Shown here: positions 6,476 to 6,753 of the stretch, one piece after another | Layout: each line of letters starts with the position of its first letter | Numbering within the stretch: the stretch's first letter is position 1 | DNA from: Bacteroidota bacterium | GTDB taxonomy: Bacteria > Bacteroidota > Bacteroidia > Chitinophagales > Chitinophagaceae | Assembly: GCA_947462495.1 (NCBI GenBank) | Contig: CANHOY010000094.1 | Span: 1 to 6,753, forward strand | Direction: 5' to 3' | Length of the DNA: 6,753 nt | Translations under genes and position numbers: made by a program | Notes under the pieces: generated by a model | What the model was told of the DNA's origin: nothing | What the model saw: the letters and a program-made list of their open reading frames with translations, nothing else | The model's database searches: none

Positions 6476-6753
6476 ATGCAAACTGTATTAATTACTGGGG
6501 GGACGGGCATGATTGGAAAAGCTTTAACCACTCTATTTTTAGAGAAGGGGTATAAGGTAATAGTACTAACTAGAAAAGATAGAAAGTCCCGCCGTTTAAA
6601 TGTGAGTTTTGCAAAATGGGATGTAGAAAAAGGCATGATAGATGCTAGTGCAATTCAAGCAGCGAATATTATTGTTCATTTAGCAGGAGAGGGCGTTGCA
6701 GACAAACGTTGGTCGGAAAAAAGAAAACAAGCGATTGTAGATAGTAGGGTGCA
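6476..6753 (+). CDS. SDR-type epimerase family protein, SDR39U1/TIGR01777-like (partial, 3' end outside window)
   Basis: The frame from ATG 6476 stays open to the end of the window (92 full codons). It begins MQTVLITGGTGMIGKAL, a Rossmann fold start whose GGTGMIG (residues 8-14) is the NAD(P)-binding glycine motif of short-chain dehydrogenases. LTRKDRKSRR (31-40) follows the second strand, and its basic residues would suit NADP. KWDVEKG (47-53) and HLAGEGVADKRWSEKRK (68-84), then VDSRV (88-92), are characteristic of the TIGR01777 group (E. coli YfcH, human SDR39U1). These are annotated as NAD-dependent epimerases, but their substrate is generally unknown. Full-length members are about 300 aa, so about two thirds is missing and the catalytic YxxxK cannot be checked. 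The ATG 44 bp after the terminator is the natural start. The gene is probably outside the division operon and no functional link to division is implied. Confidence 0.9.
   Translation, partial: MQTVLITGGTGMIGKALTTLFLEKGYKVIVLTRKDRKSRRLNVSFAKWDVEKGMIDASAIQAANIIVHLAGEGVADKRWSEKRKQAIVDSRV

Noticed and set aside
6373..6555. Plus-strand 60-codon frame after ftsZ
   Set aside because: It runs through the terminator hairpin and then overlaps the epimerase-like gene in another frame. The frame from 6476 has clear family motifs, so this one is not a gene.
1..6753. Mobile elements, CRISPR arrays, tRNA or rRNA genes, defence or secretion systems
   Set aside because: Almost all of the window is accounted for by conserved coding sequence on one strand. 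I found no transposase, no spaced palindromic repeats and no tRNA-like cloverleaf in the gaps.

Overview
The window is the 3' end of a division and cell wall (dcw) cluster from a Bacteroidota bacterium. From 5' to 3', all on the + strand, it holds the end of murG, complete murC, ftsQ, ftsA and ftsZ, a strong rho-independent terminator, and the start of a separate gene for an NAD(P)-dependent epimerase-like protein of the SDR39U1/TIGR01777 type. The Bacteroidota assignment rests on four things: the murG-murC-ftsQ-ftsA-ftsZ order with no ddl or murB between murC and ftsQ; AT-rich DNA; A-rich start regions without Shine-Dalgarno sequences; and a very long acidic FtsZ linker ending in a VPAYVRRN-type tail. 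The protein sequences look most like Chitinophagaceae or their relatives. That narrower placement is from memory of the family and was not computed.

Region by region: positions 1-2755 are tightly packed (8 bp between murG and murC, a 4-bp ATGA overlap between murC and ftsQ, 11 bp between ftsQ and ftsA), as expected for one transcript with coupled translation. A 113-bp gap separates ftsA from ftsZ. It holds a short palindrome and an almost G-free C/A-rich leader, so ftsZ may have its own control. The terminator at about 6403-6431 closes the unit. The gene after it starts at 6476 and runs off the window.

Together, MurG makes lipid II and MurC adds L-Ala to UDP-MurNAc, so both supply peptidoglycan precursors. 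FtsZ builds the cytoplasmic ring, FtsA ties it to the membrane, and FtsQ spans the membrane and links the ring to the periplasmic wall-synthesis proteins.

I see no unknown multi-gene system here. The unusual material lies in the tails of two ordinary division proteins. FtsQ carries a C-terminal extension of about 104 residues rich in lysine and threonine, with a regular four-residue period (K-T-x-x). FtsZ carries an acidic linker of about 290 residues with its own short tandem repeats. FtsZ also has isoleucine in place of the T7-loop asparagine (E. coli N207).
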